Shown here one piece after another: positions 22,067-32,627 of a DNA stretch of 64,000 nucleotides. The number at the start of each line of letters is the position of its first letter. Position 1 is the first letter of the stretch. The translations under genes and the position numbers were made by a program. The stretch comes from Pantoea piersonii (GTDB lineage: Bacteria; Pseudomonadota; Gammaproteobacteria; Enterobacterales; Enterobacteriaceae): the NCBI RefSeq assembly GCF_003612015.1, contig NZ_RARB01000003.1:146023-210022 (forward strand). The letters run 5' to 3'. Below the pieces are notes generated by a model. The model had not been told where the DNA came from and did no database searches. It was given only the letters and a program-made list of their open reading frames with translations.

Positions 22067-22211
22067 TTATGCACCCTGTTGAATATTCCCCGGGGGAAAT
22101 GACAAAACATTGTCAGAGGCGTTCCGACAATTTCTTACTGAAGGGTAAACAAAAAAGGCACAACTGCCAAATCAGCCTTGAATTTCCTTACATTTTGTCG
22201 GCAAAGCGCAT

Positions 22212-22238
22212 AAAAAAAGGCCCTTACGGGCCTTTTTT
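22212..22238 (-). terminator. Strong terminator of fbaA
   Basis: A-run, GGCCC, TTAC loop, GGGCC, T-run: a symmetric hairpin with at least six T residues in either direction, between the fbaA stop and mscS. Confidence 0.9.
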
Positions 22239-22253
22239 GTACTCTGTAGCAAA

Positions 22254-23333
22254 TTACAGACGATCGATGGCGTTCAGCTCTTTAAAAGCCTGCTCCAGGC
22301 GCACAACCATTGAGGATTGCGCTGCGCGCAGCCAGACACGCGGATCGTAGTATTTTTTGTTCGGGCTGTCCGGACCCTGCGGGTTGCCGAGCTGGCCTTG
22401 CAGATACTCTTCGTTCTTTTTGTAGTACTGCAGAATACCGTCCCATGTTGCCCACTGGGTGTCGGTATCGATGTTCATTTTGATCACGCCGTAGCTGATT
22501 GACTCTTCGATCTCCGCTGCGGAAGAACCGGAGCCGCCGTGGAAAACGAAGTCCAGCGCGTTGTGCGGCAGGCCATGTTTTTCACAAACGTATTTCTGCG
22601 AGTCGCGCAGAATGGTCGGGGTCAGCTTCACGTTACCCGGTTTGTAAACACCGTGTACGTTGCCGAAAGAGGCAGCGATAGTGAAGCGCTTGCTGATTTT
22701 GCTCAGCTCGGTATAAGCGTAATCAACGTCTTCCGGCTGGCTGTAAAGCGCAGAAGCGTCAACGTGGCTGTTGTCCACGCCATCTTCTTCACCACCGGTC
22801 ACGCCCAGCTCGATCTCCAGCGTCATGCCCATTTTGTCCATGCGCGCCAGGTATTTGCTGCAAATCTCGATGTTCTCTTCCAGGGACTCTTCAGAGAGGT
22901 CGATCATGTGAGAAGAGAACAGCGGTTTGCCGGTTTTCTTGAAGTGCTCTTCGCCTGCGTCCAGCAGACCGTCGATCCACGGCAGCAGTTTTTTCGCGCA
23001 GTGGTCAGTGTGCAGGATAACCGGCACGCCATACTGTTCAGCCATCAGGTGAACGTGATGCGCGCCTGCGATAGCGCCGAAAATCGCCGCGCCCTGCGGC
23101 TTGTCGGTTTTGAAACCTTTACCGGCGATAAACGCGGCGCCGCCGTTAGAGAACTGGACGATAACCGGCGCTTTCACTTTCGCAGCGGCTTCCAGTACGG
23201 CGTTGATAGAGTCAGTGCCGACGCAGTTTACCGCTGGCAGCGCGAATTTGTTCTCTTTCGCTACCTGGAAGATCTTCTGAACGTCGTCGCCAGTGACAAC
23301 GCCGGGTTTAACGAAATCAAAAATTTTAGACAT
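22254..23333 (-). CDS. fbaA: Class II fructose-bisphosphate aldolase
   Basis: This 359-residue zinc-dependent aldolase splits fructose 1,6-bisphosphate in glycolysis. Zinc and catalytic residues lie in H-T-D-H-C-A-K-K and the later A-S-F-G-N-V-H-G and F-H-G-G-S-G-S motifs. AGGACACA precedes the ATG. It is last in the epd-pgk-fbaA group. Confidence 0.98.
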   Translation of the reverse strand: MSKIFDFVKPGVVTGDDVQKIFQVAKENKFALPAVNCVGTDSINAVLEAAAKVKAPVIVQFSNGGAAFIAGKGFKTDKPQGAAIFGAIAGAHHVHLMAEQYGVPVILHTDHCAKKLLPWIDGLLDAGEEHFKKTGKPLFSSHMIDLSEESLEENIEICSKYLARMDKMGMTLEIELGVTGGEEDGVDNSHVDASALYSQPEDVDYAYTELSKISKRFTIAASFGNVHGVYKPGNVKLTPTILRDSQKYVCEKHGLPHNALDFVFHGGSGSSAAEIEESISYGVIKMNIDTDTQWATWDGILQYYKKNEEYLQGQLGNPQGPDSPNKKYYDPRVWLRAAQSSMVVRLEQAFKELNAIDRL

Positions 23334-23437
23334 GATTGTGTCCTGTTTCGTGACCGATTATCCCATAAGGGACAGCGATTTAAACGCCCAACGGGGCAAG
23401 TCTTCAGGCGACGCGCCAGCGCGTCGCCCCCAAAGGA

Positions 23438-24601
23438 TTACTGCTTAGCACGCTCTTCCAGCATTGCGACCGCAGGCAGTTTTTTGCCTTCGACGAACTC
23501 CAGGAACGCGCCGCCGCCGGTAGAGATGTACGAGATTTTGTTTTCGATGCCGAACAGGTCGATAGCCGCCAGGGTATCGCCGCCGCCCGCCACAGAGAAA
23601 GCGTCGCTGTCAGCGATGGCATTCGCAACGATTTCGGTGCCCTTACGGAAGTTCGGGAACTCGAATACGCCGACCGGGCCGTTCCACAGTATGGTTTTCG
23701 CCTCTTTCAGCAGCTTCGCCATGGCCTGTGCGGTTTCGTCGCCGAAGTCCATAATCTCTTCGTTATCCGCCACTTCGGAAACCTTTTTCACGGTTGCCGG
23801 GGCAGTTTCAGAGAATTCCGTGCCAACGCGTGAGTCGGTTGGAACCGGAATGCCGTACTGGTCGCGCAGGCCTTTCGCCGCTTCAACGAAGTCCGGCTCA
23901 TAGAGTGATTTGCCGACGTTGTTGTCGATAGCGACGAAGGTGTTGGCAATGCCGCCGCCGACGATAACGGTGTCAGCGATTTTCACCAGCGACTGCAGCA
24001 CGTCGAATTTAGTGGAGACTTTTGAACCGCCGACCACCGCCACCAGCGGACGCTCCGGGTTGCTCATGACTTTGCCCAGCGCTTCCAGCTCGGCTGACAG
24101 CAGCGGGCCTGCGCAGGCGATCGGCGCAAACTTGCCGACGCCGTGAGTCGAGGCCTGTGCGCGGTGCGCGGTGCCGAAGGCGTCCATGACGAAGACGTCG
24201 CACAGCGCGGCATATTTTTTAGACAGCGCTTCGTCGTCTTTCTTCTCGCCTTTGTTAAAGCGCACGTTTTCCAGCACGACCAGCTCGCCCGCGTCAACTT
24301 CAACGCCGTCGAGGTAATCTTTCGCCAGGGTGACTTTAGTGCCGTTCAGTTTTTCTTTCAGATAGTTAACAACGGGCAGGAGGGAGAATTCTTCGTTATA
24401 TTCACCTTCGGTCGGGCGACCCAGGTGAGAGGTGACCATCACTTTTGCGCCCTGTTTCAACGCCGATTCGATGGTAGGCAGAGAGGCACGGATACGTGCG
24501 TCTGACGTCACTTTCCCTTCTTTTACTGGTACGTTGAGATCGGCGCGGATCAGAACGCGCTTACCAGCCAGATCCAAATCGGACATCTTAATTACAGACA
24601 T
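23438..24601 (-). CDS. pgk: Phosphoglycerate kinase
   Basis: This 387-residue glycolytic kinase makes ATP and 3-phosphoglycerate from 1,3-bisphosphoglycerate. N-terminal R-A-D-L-N-V-P and the C-terminal nucleotide loop with G-G-G-D-T are typical. It lies 51 bp after epd and 104 bp before fbaA, matching the E. coli operon. Its product feeds SerA. Confidence 0.98.
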   Translation of the reverse strand: MSVIKMSDLDLAGKRVLIRADLNVPVKEGKVTSDARIRASLPTIESALKQGAKVMVTSHLGRPTEGEYNEEFSLLPVVNYLKEKLNGTKVTLAKDYLDGVEVDAGELVVLENVRFNKGEKKDDEALSKKYAALCDVFVMDAFGTAHRAQASTHGVGKFAPIACAGPLLSAELEALGKVMSNPERPLVAVVGGSKVSTKFDVLQSLVKIADTVIVGGGIANTFVAIDNNVGKSLYEPDFVEAAKGLRDQYGIPVPTDSRVGTEFSETAPATVKKVSEVADNEEIMDFGDETAQAMAKLLKEAKTILWNGPVGVFEFPNFRKGTEIVANAIADSDAFSVAGGGDTLAAIDLFGIENKISYISTGGGAFLEFVEGKKLPAVAMLEERAKQ

Positions 24602-24652
24602 GGTGAACCCTCTCGTTGATTCTCGTAAGTTTTGTCAGACGCAGACCGCGCC

Positions 24653-25672
24653 TTACCTGAAACCGCTTGCGGCCATCGCTAACGTCGTGTCGAGCATTCG
24701 GTTAGCAAAGCCCCATTCGTTGTCGCACCAGACCAGGGTCTTGATCAGGCGCTGACCGCTGACCCGCGTTTGCGTGCCGTCCACAATGGCACTGTGCGGA
24801 TCATGGTTAAAATCTACTGAGACTAACGGTAATTCCGTATAGTCAACTATACCACGAAATGCCCCCTCTGACGCGTTTTGCAGCAGCGCGTTGACCTCGC
24901 AGGCCCTTACCGCCTCGCGTACGGAAACGCTGAGATCGATGGCCGTAACGTTGATGGTCGGCACGCGTACCGCGATCGCTTCAAAGCGGTCGCTGAATTT
25001 CGGAAAAATACGGGTGATCCCGGCGGCCAGTTTAGTATCGACCGGAATGATCGACTGGCTGGCGGCGCGCGTGCGGCGCAGATCGCTGTGATAGGCGTCA
25101 ATCACCTGTTGATCGTGCATCGCCGAGTGGATAGTGGTCACCGTGCCCGACTCAATGCCGAAGGCGTCATCCAGCAGTTTAATCACCGGAATAATGCAGT
25201 TAGTCGTGCAGGAGGCGTTAGAGACGATGCGATCGGTTTGTTTAAGCGCCTGTTCGTTCACGCCGAACACGACGGTCGCGTCAAGATCGTGGCCGCCCGG
25301 ATGCGAAAAGAGCACCTTCTTCGCGCCCGCCTGCAGATGCGCCTCGCCATCTGCCCGGCTGCCGTAGACGCCGGTGCAATCCAGCACCACATCGACATTA
25401 AGCTCGCGCCACGGCAGCGAAGCGATATCGGCATGATGCAGGATGCGGATCGTATCCTCGCCGACCCACAGCAGATCGCGTTCCTGGCGCACGTCAAAGG
25501 CGAAGCGGCCATGGCTGGTGTCATATTTCAGCAGATGCGCCATACCGGCCGCTTCCGCCAGTTCATTGATCGCCACAACCGTAATTTCTGCCCGGCGGCC
25601 GGTCTCATAGAGGGCGCGCAGCACATTGCGTCCGATGCGACCAAATCCATTTATGGCAATGCGAACCGTCAT
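24653..25672 (-). CDS. epd: Erythrose-4-phosphate dehydrogenase
   Basis: This 339-residue GAPDH-family enzyme oxidises erythrose 4-phosphate to 4-phosphoerythronate for pyridoxal phosphate synthesis. The NAD motif is G-F-G-R-I-G-R-N, and the catalytic cysteine is C155 in N-A-S-C-T-T-N-C. Position before pgk and overall similarity point to Epd rather than GapA. AGGGGTGGT precedes the ATG. Confidence 0.95.
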   Translation of the reverse strand: MTVRIAINGFGRIGRNVLRALYETGRRAEITVVAINELAEAAGMAHLLKYDTSHGRFAFDVRQERDLLWVGEDTIRILHHADIASLPWRELNVDVVLDCTGVYGSRADGEAHLQAGAKKVLFSHPGGHDLDATVVFGVNEQALKQTDRIVSNASCTTNCIIPVIKLLDDAFGIESGTVTTIHSAMHDQQVIDAYHSDLRRTRAASQSIIPVDTKLAAGITRIFPKFSDRFEAIAVRVPTINVTAIDLSVSVREAVRACEVNALLQNASEGAFRGIVDYTELPLVSVDFNHDPHSAIVDGTQTRVSGQRLIKTLVWCDNEWGFANRMLDTTLAMAASGFR

Positions 25673-26010
25673 ACCACCCCTGCAATTAAAATCAGTGTCA
25701 AATCGGAACGTTAGCCTGAGCCAGACGATCTCGTTTGTACAGGAAATTCTTGCGCTTTTGCAGCGTTATGCCGCTCGACAAAACGCCGTCACAGCGCTTA
25801 CTGAAACGGTTCAGCTACAATAAAGAGAAGCAGTAATAATTGGAATGCGTCAGATCAAATCAGACTTTAAAAATCTGACGAGGATCACACTCGCCCCTGC
25901 ATTATGGATATAAAACGACCGCCAGACGCGGCCTGCTTTAGTAAAATAGCCCGGCTTAGCGCCACTCAACCCAATAGCGGCAACAGGCGCGTCATTACGA
26001 CAGACAACCT
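25673..26010. promoter_or_regulatory. Divergent promoter region between epd and the bactofilin-type gene
   Basis: A 338-bp gap contains an inverted repeat, GTCAGAT (25849-25855) and ATCTGAC (25873-25879), 17 bases apart, in an AT-rich setting. AT-rich TATAAA-like sequence lies near 25909. The repeat could be an operator for either gene, but no regulator is assigned. Confidence 0.35.
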
Positions 26011-26730
26011 ATGAACTACAACCTGCTTTGGTATCTCTGGTTTATCTGGTCTTGCGCTCTGGTGATCTACGTATTGAGCTGGAGCGTTACGCTGACGCTG
26101 ATGCGTCAGTATCGCGGGCTGCTGCTGGCAGTAGTGGTAACGCTTATCGCCCGGGCGGCTTTCAGGAGATTAAGATTCAACAAAGGAATAATTATGTTTA
26201 AACGCAAAGAAAATAACTTCAACGCCAGCTACGCCGAAACGGTCAGCGCGGCGGCAGTGACACCGCCTGAGGATGATTTCGAAGAGAGCGTGTCTGCCGC
26301 CACTGTGGTTAAGGCTGCGCCGGCTGCACCGGTCAACACCACGACTATTCCGGAAACCTGCACGATTACGGGCGAGGTTAACGCTCAGGGAGACGTGCAC
26401 ATTAACGGCAATATAACCGGCAAGATTATTGCGGAAAAAACGGTTTTTGTGCAGAAAAAAGGGCGAGTCGACGGAGAGATCTATGCGCAGCGTACCGAAA
26501 TCAGCGGCGAGCTAAAAGGATTGTGCCGCAGCCGTGAAATCGCCATCAATGCAGAAGGTTTTATGGATGGCACCATCGAATGCGAATCGCTGGCCGTCCA
26601 TCAGGAGGGGCGTTTCTATGGCACCTCTAATCCCTGGCAGCAGGATAAAAGGGAGAGCGGCCTGAGCGAAGCATCCGTATCCTCCGCTCAGGAGTTTCAA
26701 CTGCATAAGGCGACGCTGGTACAGCAGTAG
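26011..26730 (+). CDS. Bactofilin-family (polymer-forming cytoskeletal) protein with N-terminal membrane segments
   Basis: The 239-residue frame carries a bactofilin/DUF583 beta-helix domain (about residues 110-210: T-I-T-G-E-V-N-A-Q-G-D-V-H-I-N-G-N-I and following short repeats). Bactofilins self-assemble into filaments or scaffolds. The first 50 residues hold two hydrophobic segments, which would anchor it in the inner membrane. A second start at 26194 (M-F-K-R-K-E-N-N) has a much better ribosome-binding site (AAAGGAATAATT) and would give a 178-residue soluble form. Either start, or both, could be used. This gene occupies the epd-tktA interval, where E. coli carries unrelated genes. Confidence 0.8.
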   Translation: MNYNLLWYLWFIWSCALVIYVLSWSVTLTLMRQYRGLLLAVVVTLIARAAFRRLRFNKGIIMFKRKENNFNASYAETVSAAAVTPPEDDFEESVSAATVVKAAPAAPVNTTTIPETCTITGEVNAQGDVHINGNITGKIIAEKTVFVQKKGRVDGEIYAQRTEISGELKGLCRSREIAINAEGFMDGTIECESLAVHQEGRFYGTSNPWQQDKRESGLSEASVSSAQEFQLHKATLVQQ

Positions 26731-26736
26731 TCCGGC

Positions 26737-26766
26737 AGGGTTCGCCAGCATAAGCAGGCGAACCCT
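26737..26766. terminator. Shared terminator between the bactofilin-type gene and tktA
   Basis: Perfect 10-bp arms AGGGTTCGCC and GGCGAACCCT with a 10-base loop lie between convergent stop codons. The flanking T-run is weak. Confidence 0.65.
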
Positions 26767-26772
26767 TACTTC

Positions 26773-28764
26773 TTACAGTACCGCTTTCGCCTGCGCCACC
26801 ACGTTGTCCACGGTGAAGCCGAACTCTTCGAACAGCTGCTCCGCCGGAGCAGACTCGCCGAAGGAGGTCATCCCCACCACCGCGCCGTGCAGGCCGGTGT
26901 ACTTCTGCCAGTAGTCCGCAATGCCCGCTTCAATCGCAACGCGCGCGCCAATCGCTTTCGGCAGCACCGCTTCGCGCCACGCGGCGTCCTGCTTGTCAAA
27001 GGTGTCGGTTGACGGCATGGAGACCACGCGCACCTTGATCCCTTCGCTGCTCAGCCTGTCATACGCCGCTACCGCCAGCTCAACCTCTGAGCCGGTCGCA
27101 ATCAGGATCAGCTCCGGCTGGCCGTCGCTCTCTTTCAGGATGTAGCCGCCGCGCGCGATGTTCGCCAGCTGCTCTGCGCTGCGCGCCTGCTGCGCCAGAT
27201 TCTGGCGGGAGAAGATCAGCGCGGTCGGGCCGTCTTTACGCTCGATGGCGTATTTCCACGCCACCGCCGACTCGACCTGATCGCACGGACGCCAGGTGCT
27301 CATGTTTGGCGTGGTGCGCAGGCTGGCCAGCTGCTCCACCGGCTGGTGGGTCGGGCCGTCTTCGCCCAGGCCGATAGAGTCGTGGGTGTAGACCATAATC
27401 TGGCGGATCTTCATCAGCGCCGCCATACGCGCCGCATTGCGCGCATACTCCACGAACATCAGGAAGGTGGCGGTGTAAGGCAGGAAGCCGCCGTGCAGCG
27501 CCAGGCCGTTGGCGATGGCGGTCATGCCGAACTCGCGCACCCCGTAATGGATATAGTTGCCCGCCGGGTCGACGTTGATCGGCTTAGAGCCGGACCACAT
27601 GGTCAGGTTGCTCGGCGCCAGGTCGGCAGAGCCGCCCAGATATTCCGGCAGCAGCTTGCCGAACGCCTCGATGGCGTTCTGCGAGGCCTTGCGGCTGGCG
27701 ATTTTCGCCGGGTTGGCCTGCAGCTGCTCAATGAACTTCTGCGACTCTTCGTGCCAGCTGGCCGGCAGCTCGTTGCTGACGCGACGCCTGAACTCGGCGG
27801 CCAGCTCCGGGTACGCCTGCGCGTAGGCGGCGAACTTCTCGTTCCACTTCGCCTCTTTTGCCTGGCCCGCCTCTTTCGCGTCCCACTCGGCGTAGATCTC
27901 TGACGGGATAACGAACGGAGCGTGCGTCCAGCCCAGCTGCTTGCGGGTCAGCGCCACCTCGTCGTCGCCCAGCGGTGCGCCGTGCGAGTCGTGCGTGCCC
28001 GCCTTGTTCGGCGAGCCGAAGCCGATAACGGTTTTGCACATCAGCAGCGAAGGCTTGTCGCTGACCGCTTTCGCCTCGTCAATCGCCCGGGCGATTGCGT
28101 CCGCGTCGTGGCCGTCCACGCCGCGCACCACGTGCCAGCCGTAGGCTTCGAAACGCTTCGCGGTGTCATCGGTGAACCAGCCGTCGGTATGGCCGTCGAT
28201 AGAGATGCCGTTGTCGTCATAGAACGCCACCAGCTTGCCCAGCTTCAGGGTGCCGGCCAGGGAGCAGACCTCGTGGGAGATCCCCTCCATCATGCAGCCG
28301 TCGCCCATAAACACCCAGGTGTTGTGGTCAACGATCTCATGACCCGGACGGTTGAACTGCGCCGCCAGGGTGCGCTCGGCGATGGCGAAGCCGACCGCAT
28401 TGGCAATGCCCTGACCCAGCGGGCCGGTGGTGGTTTCAACGCCCGGAGTGTAGCCATATTCGGGGTGACCTGGAGTTCTGGAATGCAGCTGGCGGAAGTT
28501 CTGCAGCTCGCTCATCGGCAGATCGTAGCCGGTGAGGTGCAGCAGGCTGTAAATCAGCATCGAGCCGTGGCCGTTCGACAGCACAAAGCGGTCGCGATCG
28601 GCCCACTGCGGGTTGGTGGGGTTATGGTTCAGGTAGCTGCGCCACAACACCTCGGCAATATCTGCCATACCCATCGGGGCCCCCGGATGTCCCGATTTGG
28701 CTTTCTGTACTGCGTCCATACTTAACGCGCGAATGGCGTTGGCAAGCTCTTTACGAGAGGGCAT
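26773..28764 (-). CDS. tktA: Transketolase 1
   Basis: This 663-residue thiamine-diphosphate enzyme of the pentose phosphate pathway transfers two-carbon ketol units. The TPP/magnesium motif G-D-G-C-M-M-E-G and later N-G-I-S-I-D-G are present, and the full length matches E. coli TktA. It is metabolically adjacent to rpiA and epd, which use and supply the same intermediates. CTGGAGT precedes the ATG. Confidence 0.97.
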   Translation of the reverse strand: MPSRKELANAIRALSMDAVQKAKSGHPGAPMGMADIAEVLWRSYLNHNPTNPQWADRDRFVLSNGHGSMLIYSLLHLTGYDLPMSELQNFRQLHSRTPGHPEYGYTPGVETTTGPLGQGIANAVGFAIAERTLAAQFNRPGHEIVDHNTWVFMGDGCMMEGISHEVCSLAGTLKLGKLVAFYDDNGISIDGHTDGWFTDDTAKRFEAYGWHVVRGVDGHDADAIARAIDEAKAVSDKPSLLMCKTVIGFGSPNKAGTHDSHGAPLGDDEVALTRKQLGWTHAPFVIPSEIYAEWDAKEAGQAKEAKWNEKFAAYAQAYPELAAEFRRRVSNELPASWHEESQKFIEQLQANPAKIASRKASQNAIEAFGKLLPEYLGGSADLAPSNLTMWSGSKPINVDPAGNYIHYGVREFGMTAIANGLALHGGFLPYTATFLMFVEYARNAARMAALMKIRQIMVYTHDSIGLGEDGPTHQPVEQLASLRTTPNMSTWRPCDQVESAVAWKYAIERKDGPTALIFSRQNLAQQARSAEQLANIARGGYILKESDGQPELILIATGSEVELAVAAYDRLSSEGIKVRVVSMPSTDTFDKQDAAWREAVLPKAIGARVAIEAGIADYWQKYTGLHGAVVGMTSFGESAPAEQLFEEFGFTVDNVVAQAKAVL

Positions 28765-29037
28765 TTTCTACTCCAGGTCGGATTAATGATTCGCCTATTT
28801 AACTCATTGTTATTAATGATTTATCGGGCAAAACAAGGAAAAAGTCGCTCATCAATGTACATGAAAATCGGGGCAAAAGTACATGCCGCACCGTGCTAAA
28901 TCTCGCCGCTTCGCCTGGCATTTGCGGCAATGTCTGCTAGCGAAGTGGCTGACTACAGGCTATAACCCACTCTTTACTGTATCTGACCCTTTTTCAGGTA
29001 CCGGTTTTTCCTACCTTGTTACTGACAGGATGTACGC
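28765..29037. promoter_or_regulatory. Divergent promoter region between tktA and loiP
   Basis: A 273-bp AT-richer gap between divergent genes. No single operator is clear. Confidence 0.35.
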
Positions 29038-29796
29038 ATGAAGATCAAGACAGGCATCATGGCAATCAGCCTCGCGGCGCTGCTCAGCGGCTGCCAGGGC
29101 ATGGACAATAACGCGCTGCTGCAGTCGGGCGCTCAGGCTTTTCAGGCCTACACCCTCAACGACGCGCAGGTCAAACAGCTCAGCGATCAATCCTGCGCGC
29201 AGATGGATAAAGAGAACCAGCTCGCGCCAGCCGACAGCACCTACCAGCAGCGCCTGAACAAGATCGCCGCCGCGCTGGGCGACAACATTAACGGTACGCC
29301 AGCCAACTACCGCGTCTACGTCACCAAAGACGTTAACGCCTGGGCGATGGCGAACGGCTGCATCCGCGTCTATAGCGGCCTGATGGATATGATGGACGAC
29401 AACGAAGTCGAAGGCGTGCTGGGACATGAGATGGGACACGTCGCGCTGGGCCATACGCGCAAGGCGATGCAGGTCGCCTTCGGCACCACGGCGGCGCGCA
29501 CCGCAGCCTCTTCGGTGGGTGGCGTTATTGGCTCGCTGTCGCAGTCGCAGCTGGGCGATCTGGGCGAACAACTGGTCAACGCGCAGTTCTCGCAAACCCA
29601 GGAGTCGCAGGCGGATGACTACTCTTACGAGCTACTGAAGAAACGCGGCATTAATCCGCTGGGGCTGGCGACCAGTTTTGAAAAGCTGGCGAAGATGCAG
29701 CAGGGCCAGCAGAGCACCCTGTTTGATTCGCATCCTGACTCCGCGGCGCGTGCGCAGCATATCCGCGATCGTATTGCGGCAGACGCCGGAAAATAA
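29038..29796 (+). CDS. loiP: LoiP (YggG), outer-membrane metalloprotease lipoprotein
   Basis: This 252-residue M48-family zinc protease has a lipoprotein signal peptide with lipobox L-L-S-G-C (C19) and the zinc motif H-E-M-G-H at 130-134; the third ligand is in the later S-Q-A-D region. In E. coli LoiP works at low osmolarity with help from BepA. The motif and length are intact. It lies between tktA and speB, as in E. coli. Confidence 0.94.
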   Translation: MKIKTGIMAISLAALLSGCQGMDNNALLQSGAQAFQAYTLNDAQVKQLSDQSCAQMDKENQLAPADSTYQQRLNKIAAALGDNINGTPANYRVYVTKDVNAWAMANGCIRVYSGLMDMMDDNEVEGVLGHEMGHVALGHTRKAMQVAFGTTAARTAASSVGGVIGSLSQSQLGDLGEQLVNAQFSQTQESQADDYSYELLKKRGINPLGLATSFEKLAKMQQGQQSTLFDSHPDSAARAQHIRDRIAADAGK

Positions 29797-29834
29797 GCGA
29801 GCGTGCGTCGCTCTTTGGCGGCGCACGCAATCTG

Positions 29835-30242
29835 TTATCGCTTGAAAAGCTGATCTACCATCGATCCCAGATCGAGCTGCTTATCGTGCAGGGATTGATC
29901 GTCCATCTGTCCCTGCGGCGACATGCGGTCAATCAGGTGCGGCAAAAGCTCCGCCAGTTTGCCGGAGGCGCCGTTCACATCGGTCCCTAGCTTCTGCGCC
30001 AGCGACTGCAGCGCCTCCTCGCCGAAGGCCGAGCGCAGCTCACCGCCGCTCACCGACTGGTTGCTGCCGGTGCCGATCCAGGAGCTTAAAATCTCGCCCA
30101 GTCCGCCCTGCTGGAATTTATGCAGCAGCACTTCGATACCGCCCTGCTCCTGCACCCAGTTCCAGACCGCTTCCAGCTCGCCTAAGGTATTGCGTCCGTT
30201 GCCGTTGCCTAAAGCACCGACTAATTCATCAAGCAGGCCCAT
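29835..30242 (-). CDS. YidB-like DUF937 family protein
   Basis: This 135-residue protein begins M-G-L-L-D-E-L-V-G-A-L-G and contains the DUF937/YidB pattern (L-L-H-K-F-Q-Q-G-G-L-G-E-I-L-S-S-W-I-G-T-G-S-N). Function is unknown. The frame extends 12 codons upstream, but the start at 30242 has CGGAGAGCA close by and fits the family. It follows speB with a terminator between them, so it is likely an independent unit. It is not in the E. coli version of this locus. Confidence 0.85.
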   Translation of the reverse strand: MGLLDELVGALGNGNGRNTLGELEAVWNWVQEQGGIEVLLHKFQQGGLGEILSSWIGTGSNQSVSGGELRSAFGEEALQSLAQKLGTDVNGASGKLAELLPHLIDRMSPQGQMDDQSLHDKQLDLGSMVDQLFKR

Positions 30243-30261
30243 ATTGCTCTCCGTTAAGGTT

Positions 30262-30287
30262 AAAACCGGGCGCGGCATAACGCCCGG
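30262..30287 (-). terminator. Terminator of speB
   Basis: On the minus strand CCGGGCG and CGCCCGG arms (30266-30287) are followed by TTTT, before the DUF937 gene. Confidence 0.7.
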
Positions 30288-30296
30288 CTTGAAAAA

Positions 30297-31220
30297 TTAC
30301 TTACCTTTATTCGCCGCCTGAACGTGCAGCATATCAAGCGCCAGCGTCGCCGCGGCCAGCGAGGTGAGATCGGCGTGATCGTAACCCGGCGCCACCTCTA
30401 CCAGATCCATACCGACAATGTTCAGCCCCTGCAGGCCGCGCACCAGCTTGGTGGCCTTGTCGGTAGTCAGGCCGCCGATAACCGGCGTGCCGGTGCCGGG
30501 CGCGTGCGCCGGATCCAGGCAGTCGATATCGAAGGTCAGATAGACAGGCAGATCGCCGACGGTGCGCTTCACTTCCGTCAGGATATCGTCGACGCTGCGA
30601 TCGTTGACCTGCGCCGCATCCAGCACGTTAAAGCCCAGGCTCTTGTCGAACTCGGTGCGGATGCCGATCTGCACTGAGTGCTGCGGATCGATCAGCCCCT
30701 CTTTCGGCGCGGTAAAGAACATCGTGCCGTGATCGAACGTCGGGCCGTTGGAGTAAGTATCGGTATGGGCGTCAAAATGCACCAGCGCCAGCTTGCCGAA
30801 ATGCTTCGCATGGGCGCGCAGCAGTGGCAGCGTAACGTAGTGGTCGCCGCCGAAGGTCATCATGCGCTTGCCGTTCGCCAGCAGTTTTTCCGCGTGCGCC
30901 TGCAGCTTGTCGGAGAGATCCTGCGAATCGCCAAAGGCGTAGACCAGATCGCCGCAGTCCACGACGTTCAGTCGCTGACGCAGGTCGAAATCCCACGGCC
31001 AGCGGCACCCTTCCCAGGCGAGGTTGGTGGAGATCTGACGGATCGCGCCCGGGCCCAGGCGGCTGCCCGGACGGCCGGAGGTAGCGGCGTCAAAAGGCAC
31101 GCCGGTGATCACCCACTCGGCGTCGCTGTCGTAAGGCTGGAAGTTCACAGGAAAACGCATGAAGCCGAAGGCGTTTGAGACCAGCGAATTGTCATACTGA
31201 TTGCCCAGGGTGTTATACAT
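30297..31220 (-). CDS. speB: Agmatinase SpeB
   Basis: This 307-residue manganese ureohydrolase converts agmatine to putrescine and urea. Metal motifs are G-G-D-H, D-A-H-T-D and D-I-D-C-L-D-P. It takes agmatine from SpeA, but here speA is 23 kb away instead of adjacent, separated by the adhesin and secretion genes. Confidence 0.96.
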   Translation of the reverse strand: MYNTLGNQYDNSLVSNAFGFMRFPVNFQPYDSDAEWVITGVPFDAATSGRPGSRLGPGAIRQISTNLAWEGCRWPWDFDLRQRLNVVDCGDLVYAFGDSQDLSDKLQAHAEKLLANGKRMMTFGGDHYVTLPLLRAHAKHFGKLALVHFDAHTDTYSNGPTFDHGTMFFTAPKEGLIDPQHSVQIGIRTEFDKSLGFNVLDAAQVNDRSVDDILTEVKRTVGDLPVYLTFDIDCLDPAHAPGTGTPVIGGLTTDKATKLVRGLQGLNIVGMDLVEVAPGYDHADLTSLAAATLALDMLHVQAANKGK

Positions 31221-31273
31221 AAATCATCCTCACTGCCGCGTGGCGTTAAGTTACAGGTGATAAAAGGCTTGAT

Positions 31274-31320
31274 AAAAAAAATCCCCTCCGCGTCGTTAAA
31301 CCCGACGAGGAAGGGATTTT
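31274..31320 (-). terminator. Terminator of the type I secretion operon
   Basis: An extended imperfect stem (AATCCC…CGTCG with CGACG…GGGATT) is followed by eight T residues on the minus strand, just after the HlyD-type gene. The plus-strand side also ends in TTTT. Confidence 0.85.
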
Positions 31321-31406
31321 GCGTTGCCGCATTTTACGCAATTATTGCGGAGTTCGGCGCGCGCTGCAATCCGCGACGCGCCTGAATAAAAAGTATTGGG
31401 ATGCCA

Positions 31407-32627
31407 TTAACGCTCCCGCAGCGCCTCTTTGGCGCGATTAAACGGCTTAACCAGATAATCCATGACCGTTTTCTCGCCGGTTTTAATATCCACCGTAGAG
31501 ACCATGCCGGGGCTGATAGAGAAACGGCGACCGGCTTTGTTCTGCACGTAATCCGTTTCGGTGCGGATAAAGACGCGGTAGTAGTAGATCTCCGGCTTGA
31601 CCTCATCCTGAATGGTATCGGGCGAGATGCTCTCCACCACGCCATGCAGCCCGCCGTAAATGGCGTAATCGTAGGCGGAGATCTTCACCAGCGCCTTCTG
31701 GCCCGGATGAATAAAGGCGATATCGCGCGGCGAGAGGCGCGCTTCAATCAGCAGACGATCGTCCATCGGCACGATATTCATCAGCTCGCCGTTGGGCGGG
31801 ATCACCCCGCCAACGGTAGTGACCTTGATATTTTTCACAATGCCGCGCATCGGCGAACGCAGCGTCAGGCGGCTGACGGTATCTTCGCGTCCCTTCACCG
31901 TTTGCGCCAGGCTGTCCGCTTCCGCCGACGCCTTCGCCAGATCCTCGCGCGCCTGCACGTAATACTGCGAACGCATATCGGTGAGCTTCAGCTCCAGATC
32001 GGACTTGTCGCGCTGTAGCCGCAGCACCTCGACGCTGCTGGCGGCACCGGTTTTCGCCAGCCGCTGAGTGATCGCCAGTTCGCGGTTGGCCAGCCCGAGC
32101 GACTCCTGAATCTGCGCCGTCGAGTCTTTTAGCTGCGCGCGTCGGGTATTGTAGAGCCGGGTTTCAGAGGCGATAAGGTCGGGGAAGGCCTTCAGCTCTG
32201 CCGGAAAGCGCAAGGGCTGGTCATTCACCTCGGCGTAGAGACGCGCGCTGGCCGCCAGCGCGGCCCGGTAGCGCGCCGCGCTCTCGCCGACGCTGGAGAC
32301 GGATCGCGTCGGATCGAGCTTCGCCACGATCTGCCCCGCCTCGACCCGATCCCCTTCGTGCACGTTAAGCTCGGCGAGGATCCCGCCCTCCAGCGAGCTG
32401 AGCACCTGATCGCGCGAGCTGGGGATCACTTTACCGGTGCCGGTCGACACCTCATCCAGCACGCCGAACCACGCCCAGATCAGCCCGGCCAGCAGCAGAA
32501 AGAAGCTGATGACGATCAGGCGCACCGCGCCGCTGTAGTAGCTTTCCGAATGCAGATCGCCGTTGATATCGTCTGACGCCTCCACTTCGGGCGCGACCAG
32601 CCGCAGTTTTGTCGATAGCTCGCTCAT
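31407..32627 (-). CDS. Type I secretion membrane fusion protein (HlyD/LapC type)
   Basis: This 406-residue periplasmic adaptor bridges the ABC transporter and the TolC-like channel. It has a short cytoplasmic N-terminus, one transmembrane segment (about 36-57, L-I-V-I-S-F-F-L-L-L), a lipoyl/barrel part beginning V-S-T-G-T-G-K-V-I-P-S, a long coiled coil (about 140-260), and a second lipoyl half (L-R-S-P-M-R-G-I-V-K). Its ATG overlaps the transporter stop by 4 bases. Last gene of the export operon, presumably serving the upstream adhesin. Confidence 0.92.
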   Translation of the reverse strand: MSELSTKLRLVAPEVEASDDINGDLHSESYYSGAVRLIVISFFLLLAGLIWAWFGVLDEVSTGTGKVIPSSRDQVLSSLEGGILAELNVHEGDRVEAGQIVAKLDPTRSVSSVGESAARYRAALAASARLYAEVNDQPLRFPAELKAFPDLIASETRLYNTRRAQLKDSTAQIQESLGLANRELAITQRLAKTGAASSVEVLRLQRDKSDLELKLTDMRSQYYVQAREDLAKASAEADSLAQTVKGREDTVSRLTLRSPMRGIVKNIKVTTVGGVIPPNGELMNIVPMDDRLLIEARLSPRDIAFIHPGQKALVKISAYDYAIYGGLHGVVESISPDTIQDEVKPEIYYYRVFIRTETDYVQNKAGRRFSISPGMVSTVDIKTGEKTVMDYLVKPFNRAKEALRER

